From assembly GCA_965116665.1 (NCBI GenBank), contig OZ220709.1, forward strand, positions 1,736,001-1,800,000: a stretch of 64,000 bases of DNA. The letters are read 5' to 3'. The position numbers were made by a program, and so were the translations under genes. The notes beneath the pieces were generated by a model. It saw only the letters and a program-made list of their open reading frames with translations. It was not told where the DNA came from and searched no databases. Of the stretch, positions 8,071-15,347 are shown one piece after another (the stretch's first letter is position 1; every line of letters begins with the position of its first letter). This DNA comes from Aldehydirespirator sp965116665. GTDB lineage: Bacteria > Actinomycetota > Acidimicrobiia > Acidimicrobiales > Aldehydirespiratoraceae.

Positions 8071-9294
8071 TCAGAAGTTCTTGGGGAGGCCCAGCCCCCG
8101 GCGGGCGATGATGTTCTTCTGGATCTCCGAGGTGCCCCCTCCGATGGTGTCGATCACGGTGAACCGGTAGGTCGACTCGGAGCGGCCGGCCATGGGGGCG
8201 TCGGCGGTGTGGACCCGCAGCTGCGACCCCGGTCCGGCGATGTCCATGGAGGCGTCGGCCAGGCGCTTGGACAGCTCGGTGGCGTAGAGCTTGTACTCCG
8301 AGGCCGCCACCGTGGGCGGCTGGAACCCCTCCTTGCCCTCTCGCACGGCCTGCTCGACCTTCACCGCCTCGGCCACGAACTTCAGCCCGAGCACCCGGGC
8401 CACCTCGGCCTCGGTGTGCAGGTTGGCGAGCCGGGCCCGCACCCGGGGATCGGACCGCAGCGCCTCCCCGTCGCGCTCGGCGTCGAGCACCCAGTCGGTG
8501 AGCAGGTCGAGGCGCTGCTTGATCGGCGAGAACGTGAACATGGTGAAGCGTTCGAGGTCGAGGGCCTGGCTGATGTAGCGGAAACCGTGGTTGACCTCGC
8601 CCACGACGTAGTCGTCGGGCACGAACACGTTGTCGAGGAACACCGAGTTGGTGCGCTCGTCGCCCATGGTCCAGATGCCGTCGATGGTGATGCCGGGCTG
8701 CTCCAGCGGCACCAGCATCAAGGTGATGCCCATGTGCTTGTTGTCCGGGTCGGTGCGGGTGCCCAGCCAGTACCACTCCGCGAAGTGGGCGGACGTGGTC
8801 CAGATCTTCTGGCCGTTGAGCAGCCAGCCCTCGGTGCCGTCCTCGGAGGTGTGCCGCTCAGCCTTCAGGCGCATCGAGGCCGCGTCGGAGCCCGCGTCGG
8901 GCTCGGAGTAGCCCACCGCGAACTCCACGTCGTTGTCGAGGATCATGGGCAGGAATTCGGCCTTCAGGCGCTCGGAGCCGTGGGCGATGATGGTCTTGCC
9001 CACGATGCCCACGCCCTTGCCGATCTGGGGCCCGCCCCGGGCGGCCAGGGCCTCGTTCAGCAGGTACTCGTAGACGCCCTCGCCCTCGCTGCCGCCGTAC
9101 TCGGCAGGCCAGGTGATGCCCAGCCATCCCTTGCGGCCCATCTCCTTCATGAAGGCCCGGCGCTCGGGGGTGTCGACCAGCTGAGCCATGTTCTCCCTGG
9201 TCAGGTCGAACACGCCGGGGTCGTCGTGGGCGTCCAGGAAGGCGTCGACCTCGGCCGCGAACGCCTTCTGCTCCTCGGAGAACTCGAAATCCAC
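8071..9294 (-). CDS. Acyl-CoA dehydrogenase
   Basis: The protein has 407 residues. It starts MDFEFSEEQKAFAAEVDAF, has FAVGYSEPDAGSDAASMRL (FAD/substrate loop), GWLLNGQKIWTTSAHFAEW, and ends with GGGTSEIQKNIIARRGLGLP, all classic acyl-CoA dehydrogenase blocks. It resembles the long-chain or bile-acid/steroid side-chain type found in pairs in actinobacteria, but the chain-length preference cannot be read from sequence. It heads the 9294-to-4600 run of same-strand genes. Confidence 0.9.
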   Translation of the reverse strand: MDFEFSEEQKAFAAEVDAFLDAHDDPGVFDLTRENMAQLVDTPERRAFMKEMGRKGWLGITWPAEYGGSEGEGVYEYLLNEALAARGGPQIGKGVGIVGKTIIAHGSERLKAEFLPMILDNDVEFAVGYSEPDAGSDAASMRLKAERHTSEDGTEGWLLNGQKIWTTSAHFAEWYWLGTRTDPDNKHMGITLMLVPLEQPGITIDGIWTMGDERTNSVFLDNVFVPDDYVVGEVNHGFRYISQALDLERFTMFTFSPIKQRLDLLTDWVLDAERDGEALRSDPRVRARLANLHTEAEVARVLGLKFVAEAVKVEQAVREGKEGFQPPTVAASEYKLYATELSKRLADASMDIAGPGSQLRVHTADAPMAGRSESTYRFTVIDTIGGGTSEIQKNIIARRGLGLPKNF

Positions 9295-9365
9295 CAGCGC
9301 CTCCCGGGCAGGCTGCGATACCGAGCAGCGTACCGGCGGCCTGATCGACGGCGGGCCGGGGGTCG

Positions 9366-10154
9366 CTAGTAGAGGGACCCGGAGCGCACCACCGGATCCT
9401 CCCCCCGGCTCCGCCGCAGCTCGTCGTCGAGGGCTCTGGTGAGAGCGATCAGGTCGGAGGTGGCGGTGACCATCCGGAACCCCTGCTGGACGCGCCGCGG
9501 GCAGAGCTCGGACGACGTGTGGCAGCCGGCCACCACGCCGTGGCGCTCGCAGCCGGCCACGATCTCGGCCAGGGCCTCGTCGAAGGCGGCCTTGCCGTCG
9601 TTGTTGCCCGGCGGCAGCCCCAGCGTCAACGACAGGTCGGAGGGTCCCACGTAGGCGGCATCCACTCCGGGCACGGACAGGATGCCGTCGATGTTCTCGA
9701 TGGCCTGAGCGGTCTCGATCATCGGGATCACGGCCACATCGGCGTTGGCGTGGGCGTAGTAGTCGGGCCCCTCCTGGCGCAGCACCCGCGCCGGTCCGTA
9801 GCTGCGCTCTCCGTCCGGCGCGTACCGGCAGGCCCGAACGGCCGCCTCGGCCTCGGACCGGCTGTTGACCATGGGCACGACGATCCCCCGGGCCCCGGCG
9901 TCAAGGGCCTTGCCGATCAGGCCGGACTCGTTCTGCAACACCCGCACCAGGGGGGTGGCCGATCCCAGGTTGACGGCCTGGAGCATCTTCCAGGTCTCGT
10001 CGTGGTCGCTGAAGCCGTGCTGGGTGTCGACGCAGACATAGTCGAAGTCGCAACGGGCCACGACCTCGGCCGAGAACGCATTGGGGATGGTCAGCCAGGC
10101 ACCGACCGCGGTCTCGTCGGCAGCCCAGCGCTCTCTCATCGGATTGCTTCTCAT
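9366..10154 (-). CDS. HpcH/HpaI family aldolase
   Basis: The protein has about 262 residues from the chosen ATG. It shows the TIM-barrel class II aldolase signatures: FDYVCVDTQHGFSDHD, a metal-binding VIPMIETAQAIENID block and VDAAYVGPSDLSLTLGLP. Members cleave 2-keto-3-deoxy or 4-hydroxy-2-oxo acids to pyruvate and an aldehyde, and some act on citramalyl-CoA-like esters. The reading frame continues to 10223, but the upstream part has no family match. The enoyl-CoA hydratase gene is divergent, 86 bases away. The substrate is unassigned. Confidence 0.85.
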   Translation of the reverse strand: MRSNPMRERWAADETAVGAWLTIPNAFSAEVVARCDFDYVCVDTQHGFSDHDETWKMLQAVNLGSATPLVRVLQNESGLIGKALDAGARGIVVPMVNSRSEAEAAVRACRYAPDGERSYGPARVLRQEGPDYYAHANADVAVIPMIETAQAIENIDGILSVPGVDAAYVGPSDLSLTLGLPPGNNDGKAAFDEALAEIVAGCERHGVVAGCHTSSELCPRRVQQGFRMVTATSDLIALTRALDDELRRSRGEDPVVRSGSLY

Positions 10155-10240
10155 GGCGATGACTTCTATCAGGTGTTTGCCGCGGGGCGGGCAATGGCTG
10201 CATCCTTGTCGCGGAACTGTCACCCGAGCAGGAAGACCCG

Positions 10241-11005
10241 ATGGACTACGAGACGATCACAGTCGACATCGACGGGCCGGTGGGCACGCTGGCGCTCGAC
10301 AATCCGGCCAAGCTCAATCCGCTGTCGGTGGCGTGCCTGCTGGAGCTGACCGACGCGGCCCGCACCTTCGACCGCCACGACGACGTGAAGGCGGTGATTG
10401 TGCGGGGCAACGGCCGGGCCTTCACCGCGGGAGCGGATCTGGCCGCCTTCACGGGCGGGGGAGGGCCCGATCGGGCCGGAACCGACGCCGGCCGGGTGAT
10501 GGCCGAGGCGCTCACCGCCATGAAGGCGGTGACGGTGGCCGCCATCCACGGGCACTGCGTCGGCGGGGGAGTGGTTCTCGCCTCGGCCTGCGACCTGCGG
10601 GTGGCCGCCGACGATGTGCGCTTCATGATCCCCGAGGTGGACCTGGGCATCCCCCTGGCGTGGGGCGGGATCCCCCGGCTGGTGCGGGAGATCGGTCCGG
10701 CCGCGACCCGCGACCTGGTGATGACATGCCGCCCGTTCGGTGCGGCCGAGGCTCAGGCGTTGGGGTTCGTCAACCGGGTGGTGCCGGCCCAGGAGCTCGA
10801 CAGCACCGTGCAGGAGCTTGCTCGCCAGCTGGCCTCCAAGTCGGCGTACACGCTGCGAGCAACCTTGCTGGCCGTGGACGCGGCGGCCGAGGCGCTGGTG
10901 TCCACCGGCGGAGCCTGGAACGACGCCGACTCACTGGCCGCGGCTCGGCGCGACCCGGAGTCACGCGAGGCCGCCCGGCGCTACCTGGAGTCGCTCGGGC
11001 GTTAG
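10241..11005 (+). CDS. Enoyl-CoA hydratase/isomerase family protein
   Basis: The protein has 254 residues with the crotonase pattern: PVGTLALDNPAKLNPLS, then AFTAGADLAAFTGGGG (oxyanion-hole loop), AIHGHCVGGGVVLASACDLRVAA, and MIPEVDLGIPLAWGGIPRLVREIG. The catalytic glutamate position corresponds to the PEVDLGI segment. The likely reaction is hydration of a 2-enoyl-CoA, but the superfamily also includes isomerases and hydrolases. It is divergent from the aldolase gene and lies before the thiol peroxidase gene on the same strand. Confidence 0.87.
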   Translation: MDYETITVDIDGPVGTLALDNPAKLNPLSVACLLELTDAARTFDRHDDVKAVIVRGNGRAFTAGADLAAFTGGGGPDRAGTDAGRVMAEALTAMKAVTVAAIHGHCVGGGVVLASACDLRVAADDVRFMIPEVDLGIPLAWGGIPRLVREIGPAATRDLVMTCRPFGAAEAQALGFVNRVVPAQELDSTVQELARQLASKSAYTLRATLLAVDAAAEALVSTGGAWNDADSLAAARRDPESREAARRYLESLGR

Positions 11006-11138
11006 CCGGGTCGGCCGGGTCGGCCGGTTACGGGAGGGAAGCGACAACCGGTAGCCTCCCGTGACCGAGACGCTCAGCGGGCCCCGCGGCGCGGCGGAGC
11101 GTCACGCCACAGCACAAGCAGACTTCGAGGAGCACACG

Positions 11139-11639
11139 ATGGCCGAGACAGCATTCCGGGGCAATCCCGTTCACACCAGCGGTGACCTGCCGGTCGTGGG
11201 CACCGCGGCACCGGCCTTCTCCCTCACCGGGGGCGACCTGGGAGCCGTATCGTCCGAGAGCCTGGCCGGTGGCCGCGTGGTGCTGAACATCTTCCCGTCG
11301 ATCGACACTCCGACCTGTGCCCAGAGCGTGCGCACCTTCAACGAGCGTGCCGCCGGCCTCGAGGACACCACCGTCGTGTGCGTGTCGGCCGACCTTCCCT
11401 TCGCGGCGGGCCGATTCTGCGGCGCCGAGGGCATCGAGAACGTCTCCATCGGCTCGACCTTCCGCAACCCTGAGTTCCTGGAGGACTACGGGGTCGGCAT
11501 CAGCGGGGGCCCCCTGGCCGGCCTGTGCGCCCGAGCGGTGGTGGTCATCGGCTCCGACGGCACCGTGCTGCACTCTCAGCTGGTTCCGGAGATCGCCGAC
11601 GAGCCCGACTACGACGCCGCACTGTCCGCTCTGGGCTGA
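11139..11639 (+). CDS. tpx: Thiol peroxidase (Tpx-type peroxiredoxin)
   Basis: The protein has 166 residues, the normal Tpx length. The peroxidatic cysteine is Cys60 in SIDTPTCAQSVRTF and the resolving cysteine is Cys94 in GRFCGAEGIEN, matching the atypical 2-Cys pattern of bacterial Tpx. It reduces hydroperoxides in the cytoplasm using thioredoxin. The ATG at 11139 is preceded by GAGGAG about seven bases away; an upstream in-frame start at 11061 lacks family similarity. The downstream phosphotransferase gene is convergent, 26 bases away. Confidence 0.92.
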   Translation: MAETAFRGNPVHTSGDLPVVGTAAPAFSLTGGDLGAVSSESLAGGRVVLNIFPSIDTPTCAQSVRTFNERAAGLEDTTVVCVSADLPFAAGRFCGAEGIENVSIGSTFRNPEFLEDYGVGISGGPLAGLCARAVVVIGSDGTVLHSQLVPEIADEPDYDAALSALG

Positions 11640-11665
11640 GCCGGCCGCCAGCGCCGCGCCGGGGG

Positions 11666-12760
11666 TCAGCCCGCCGCGTCGAGGGCTTCGGTGCAGCGGG
11701 CCAGGGAATAGTCGATGAACATCCGTGCCCCGCTGTCGTCGTAGTGCTGGTTGTCGCCCATGGCGCCCGCGGTGTGGCGCACTCGCACGCCCTCGATGAT
11801 GCACGCCACCCGCCAGAACTGCAGGGCCACATACCAGTCGAGCGACGACAGGTCCCTGTCTGAGCGCCGGCCGTAGCGCTCCAGCACGTCACCGGGCTTG
11901 CCGAACCCTTCGACCGTGGTGGGCATATCGGCCAGCCTGCCCGTCGCCTGAGAGTCGCCCCACCACGTCACCAGGCCGGCCACGTCCACCAGCACGTCGC
12001 CGAGAGTGCACAGCTCCCAGTCGAGCACCGCGGCCACCGAACCGTCTGCGGCCATGATGCAGTTGTCGAGGCGGTAGTCGCCGTGCACTATGCCGGTTCC
12101 CTGCTGATCGGGGATCGACGCCACCAGCCGGTCGTGGAGTTCGCGCACTAGGGGCAGGTCCCGGTCGGACCCCTCGTCCACCTGGCGTTGCCAGCGCCGA
12201 AGCTGCCGGGCGCAGTAGCCGTCGCGGCGGCCGAGATCGCCCAGGCCCACATCGTCGGGGTCCAGGGAGTGCAGGTCGGCGAGGGTGTCGATGATCGAGC
12301 GGGCCATCGCGGGGCGGACCGCCTCGTCGACCGCCATGGCGTCGTCACGGTCAAAGACGACCGAACCGTCCACATGGTCCATCACATAGAAGTCGGCTCC
12401 GTTGACGGCGGGATCGGTGCAGAGCCCCAGCGCGGGCGGCACCGGCACCGGGGTGGGCGCCAGCGCGGAGATCACCCGGTGCTCGCGGCCCATGTCGTGG
12501 GCACTGGCCAGCACGTGGCCGGTCGGTGGGCGCCTCAGCACGATCCGGCGCCCGCCCGCGTCGGTGACCACGAAGGTGAGGTTGGACGCCCCACCGGCGA
12601 CGGGCTCGAAGTCGAGGGGCGGAGCCACCCCCACCTCGGCCGCCAGCCACGCCGTGACCGGCTCCGGATCTATTCCCTTCGGTGCTCGGGCCACAGCGCT
12701 AGCGTCGCCGGAGCGCACCTCGAATGCAAACGGCACCAGGACCGGTCGCCACCGCCACAC
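11666..12760 (-). CDS. Phosphotransferase family protein (APH/ACAD10-like kinase)
   Basis: The protein has up to 364 residues with an aminoglycoside-phosphotransferase-like kinase fold. It shows LRRPPTGHVLASAHDMGREH in the N-lobe, catalytic loop GIVHGDYRLDNCIM (HGDxxxxN) and metal site AVLDWELCTLGD (D-W-E). Homologues fused or linked to acyl-CoA dehydrogenases (ACAD10/11) phosphorylate 4-hydroxyacyl-CoA, which fits the many acyl-CoA genes nearby. The start is uncertain: GTG at 12760 is the longest, while GTG at 12718 gives a more typical N-terminus. Neither has a clear ribosome site, and the divergent dehydrogenase gene begins at 12781. Confidence 0.82.
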   Translation of the reverse strand: MWRWRPVLVPFAFEVRSGDASAVARAPKGIDPEPVTAWLAAEVGVAPPLDFEPVAGGASNLTFVVTDAGGRRIVLRRPPTGHVLASAHDMGREHRVISALAPTPVPVPPALGLCTDPAVNGADFYVMDHVDGSVVFDRDDAMAVDEAVRPAMARSIIDTLADLHSLDPDDVGLGDLGRRDGYCARQLRRWQRQVDEGSDRDLPLVRELHDRLVASIPDQQGTGIVHGDYRLDNCIMAADGSVAAVLDWELCTLGDVLVDVAGLVTWWGDSQATGRLADMPTTVEGFGKPGDVLERYGRRSDRDLSSLDWYVALQFWRVACIIEGVRVRHTAGAMGDNQHYDDSGARMFIDYSLARCTEALDAAG

Positions 12761-12780
12761 AGCCGGGGAGGGGTCATCGA

Positions 12781-13764
12781 ATGAGAGTGGGCTTCATCGG
12801 ATTGGGCAACGTGGGATCGAAGCTGGCCGGCAGCCTGCTGCGCAACGGCTTCGACCTGGTGGTGCGTGACTTGGACCGCTCGGCCGCGGCCGCGCTGGAG
12901 GCTCAGGGCGCGGGCTGGGCCGGCAGCCCCGCAGAGATGGCTGCTGCTGCCGACATGGTGATCACCTGCCTGCCCAGCCCGGCGGCCAGCGCCGCGGTGA
13001 TGGAGGCCGGCGACGGGATCCTGGCCGGTCTGGCGTCCCGGGCCGACCTGAGTGACGGTGCCGAGGCCCCCATCTGGGCCGAGATGAGCACCACCGACGA
13101 GGCCGAGGTGCGACGGTTGGCCGTGCTGGTGGCCGGCGCGGGCGGCGCGGCGGTGGACTGTCCCGTGTCGGGCGGCTGCCATCGGGCCGCCACCGGCAAC
13201 ATCTCGATCTTCGCGGGCTGTGATCGGCCGACTTTCGAGCGGGCCCTGCCAGTGCTCACCGCCATGGGCCGCAACATCCTGCACGCCGGGCCCATCGGGT
13301 CGGCCTCGATCCTGAAGGTGGTCACCAACTACCTGGCCACCGCCAACCTGGTGTCGCTGTGCGAGGCGCTGGTCACCTCGAAGCTGGCCGGCATCGATCT
13401 CAACACCGCGTACGAGGCCATCCGCATCTCGTCGGGCAACTCGTTCGTGCACGAGACCGAGAGCCAGGTGATGCTGAACGGCAGCCGCGACATCAACTTC
13501 ACCATGGACCTCGTGCAGAAGGACCTGTCGCTGTTCGCGGCGGTGGCCGAGCGGGCTGGCGTGCCCCTGGAGCTGTCACCGGTGCTCATCGACATCTTCG
13601 ACGATGCCGCAGCCCGTTACGGACCCCGGGAGTGGTCGCCGAACGTGGTGCGGCGTCTGGAGGAGGCCACCGGCGTGTCGGTGCTTGCCCCTGGGTTTCC
13701 GGCGGAGATGGTCGACGACGAAGCCGAGGTTCCCGGCCGCGAGGTGGTGGTCTCTCGGGGCTAG
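12781..13764 (+). CDS. NAD(P)-dependent beta-hydroxyacid dehydrogenase (3-hydroxyisobutyrate dehydrogenase-like)
   Basis: The protein has 327 residues. The start MRVGFIGLGNVGSKLAGSLL is the GxGxxG Rossmann motif of the 6-phosphogluconate/3-hydroxyisobutyrate dehydrogenase family. The substrate motif PVSGGCHRAATGN and the catalytic lysine region HAGPIGSASILKVVTNYLATANL are present. It oxidises a beta-hydroxy acid with NAD(P). GGGGAGGGG lies about 8 bases before the ATG. It is divergent from the phosphotransferase gene and convergent with the CoA-transferase gene, the two ends being separated by the palindromic repeat pair at 13766-14050. Confidence 0.87.
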   Translation: MRVGFIGLGNVGSKLAGSLLRNGFDLVVRDLDRSAAAALEAQGAGWAGSPAEMAAAADMVITCLPSPAASAAVMEAGDGILAGLASRADLSDGAEAPIWAEMSTTDEAEVRRLAVLVAGAGGAAVDCPVSGGCHRAATGNISIFAGCDRPTFERALPVLTAMGRNILHAGPIGSASILKVVTNYLATANLVSLCEALVTSKLAGIDLNTAYEAIRISSGNSFVHETESQVMLNGSRDINFTMDLVQKDLSLFAAVAERAGVPLELSPVLIDIFDDAAARYGPREWSPNVVRRLEEATGVSVLAPGFPAEMVDDEAEVPGREVVVSRG

Positions 13765-13765
13765 T

Positions 13766-13897
13766 GGGTTCGTCCCGGCCGGCGGGTCCTGTCGCCGAGC
13801 CGAGATGACCGACACGGGCTTCGCCCTATTCGTCGGTCATCTGACTCGCCGCCACCCGCCGGCCTGGCGGGAGCGACTCGGACTAGCCGAACGCGCC
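13766..13897. repeat. Palindromic repeat, copy 1
   Basis: This 132-base unit is repeated almost exactly at 13920-14050, differing by about one indel and a few substitutions. Its centre is a hairpin with perfect 10-base arms (GATGACCGAC at 13804-13813, GTCGGTCATC at 13832-13841) around a GGGC-TTCG-CCC tip. Further imperfect pairing (CGGCGGGT with ACCCGCCG) extends the stem to about 95 bases. It could act as a bidirectional terminator between two convergent genes. Its right end carries a ghost of the last codons and stop of the CoA-transferase gene. Confidence 0.85.
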
Positions 13898-13919
13898 GCT
13901 GACCGGGTCTGTCCGGGCC

Positions 13920-14050
13920 GGGTTCGTCCCGGCCGGCGGGTCCTGTCGCCGAGCCAGATGACCGACACGGGCTTCGCCCTATTCGTCGGTCATCTGACTC
14001 GCCGCCACCCGCCGGCCTGGCGGGAGCGTCTCGGGCTAGCCGAACGCGCC
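13920..14050. repeat. Palindromic repeat, copy 2 (overlaps the CoA-transferase 3' end)
   Basis: This is the second copy of the 132-base palindromic unit. The hairpin arms are at 13957-13966 and 13985-13994. Bases 14036-14050 are the stop codon and last codons of the CoA-transferase gene, so this copy is probably the original and the unit at 13766 the duplicate. A 22-base non-repeated spacer separates the two copies. Confidence 0.85.
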
Positions 14051-15277
14051 CTGGACTCTGAGGCTGGCTATGCGTTTCGCATCCAGACCCAGGACTTCGC
14101 CCATTACCTCGTCGGTGTGCTGGCCTGCGGTGGGGGCCTTGGTCGGGGTGGGGGGCTTGCTGCCGTCCACGAACACGGGCAGGGGGAGCTGTTCGCAGCC
14201 CAATTCTTCGGTGGGCAGGAAGCCGATGCGGGCCTGGAACTGGGGGTCGTCGCCGATGTTGGCCGGCGTGTTGAACGGCGCGATGGGGGTGTTGACCTCG
14301 TTGCTGAACTCCAGCCACTCGGTGCAGGTCTTGGTGGCGAAGATGGCGGTCAGTTCCCGCTGGAGCTCGATGTTGCCCCGGGCGTGGTCGGCGTAGGTGG
14401 ACCCGGGCCAGCGCTCGAACAGGTCCATGCGGCCCACGCCCTCGCAGAAGTTGCGCCAGAAGGCCTGTTCCGACGCCATGAACAGGACGTGGCCGTCGGA
14501 AGTGGTGTAGGCCTGGTAGCGCACGCCCTCCCACATCCCGGCCAGGCCCGCGGGCCGGCGCACATAGTCGTCGGACGGGTTGCCGGTCACCTCGTCCTCT
14601 GGCCGCAGGTAGGCCCGCTCGGTCTCGATGCGGTACCAGTCCATGTAGGCCGAGGCGTCGGACTGGGCCACCTCGAGCCGGCATCCCTCGCCGGTGTCGC
14701 GGGCCTTGATCACCGCGGCCAGAACGGCCAGCGCGGCCAGCATCGGGCCGACGTTGATGCCGACGTTGGGCATGTCGGGCGGGATGCGGGTGAGGCCCTC
14801 GTCGTCGACCACGGGCTGCACGATGCCGGACCAGGTGTCGTAGGCGATGCCGTGGCTGGGCATGTCCTTGTAGGGGCCGGTGGCCCCGTAGCCCGACAGG
14901 GTGGCCAGTACCAGCCGGGGGTTGGCCGTGCTCAGCACGTCGTAGCCGAGGCCGAGGCGGGCCAGCGTGCCGGGCCGCATGGCCTCCACCACCACGTCGG
15001 CGCCCGCGGCCAGGTCGATGTACAGCTGGCGGCCGGCCGGGTTCTTCAGGTCGAGGGTGACGCTGCGCTTGCCCCGGTGGGTGTGCAGGTGCAGAAGCGA
15101 CACGCCCTCGACGATGGGCCAGGTCATCTGGCGGATGTAGTCGCCGGCGGGCGACTCGACCTTGATCACGTCCGCGCCGAGGTCGGCCAGGAACGTTCCC
15201 AGATGCCCCGGCCCGAGCAGGCTGGACTCGATCACCCGAACCCCGCCCAGCAGTCCTGCGGCGTGCTCTTCAGTCAC
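14036..15277 (-). CDS. CaiB/BaiF family (class III) CoA-transferase
   Basis: The protein has 413 residues. Family III blocks are clear: LLGGVRVIESSLLGPGHLG, FLADLGADVIKVESPAGD, HTHRGKRSVTLDLKNPAGR, and SGYGATGPYKDMPSHGIAYD. The candidate catalytic aspartate is in the GIAYDTWSG segment. It transfers CoA between carboxylic acids. It is a different paralogue from the one at 6873-8063, with low identity by eye. The FAD-linked oxidase gene (15332-16933) is 54 bases upstream on the same strand. The last 15 bases of the gene lie inside the palindromic repeat. Confidence 0.87.
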   Translation of the reverse strand: MTEEHAAGLLGGVRVIESSLLGPGHLGTFLADLGADVIKVESPAGDYIRQMTWPIVEGVSLLHLHTHRGKRSVTLDLKNPAGRQLYIDLAAGADVVVEAMRPGTLARLGLGYDVLSTANPRLVLATLSGYGATGPYKDMPSHGIAYDTWSGIVQPVVDDEGLTRIPPDMPNVGINVGPMLAALAVLAAVIKARDTGEGCRLEVAQSDASAYMDWYRIETERAYLRPEDEVTGNPSDDYVRRPAGLAGMWEGVRYQAYTTSDGHVLFMASEQAFWRNFCEGVGRMDLFERWPGSTYADHARGNIELQRELTAIFATKTCTEWLEFSNEVNTPIAPFNTPANIGDDPQFQARIGFLPTEELGCEQLPLPVFVDGSKPPTPTKAPTAGQHTDEVMGEVLGLDAKRIASLRVQGAFG

Positions 15278-15300
15278 GGCGGCCAGTGTAAGGAGCCGCT

Positions 15301-15347
15301 CAGCGGTCGATGAGCTCAGGGGTCGATGAGCTCAGGGGTCGATGAGG
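15301..15347. repeat. Short tandem repeat at a gene end (about 17-base unit, almost three copies)
   Basis: The unit GGTCGATGAGCTCAGGG is repeated head to tail, with the third copy running into the coding region of the FAD-linked oxidase. The stop codon of that gene is in the repeat, so the outer copies are downstream ghosts of its 3' end. It probably arose by replication slippage. Confidence 0.8.
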
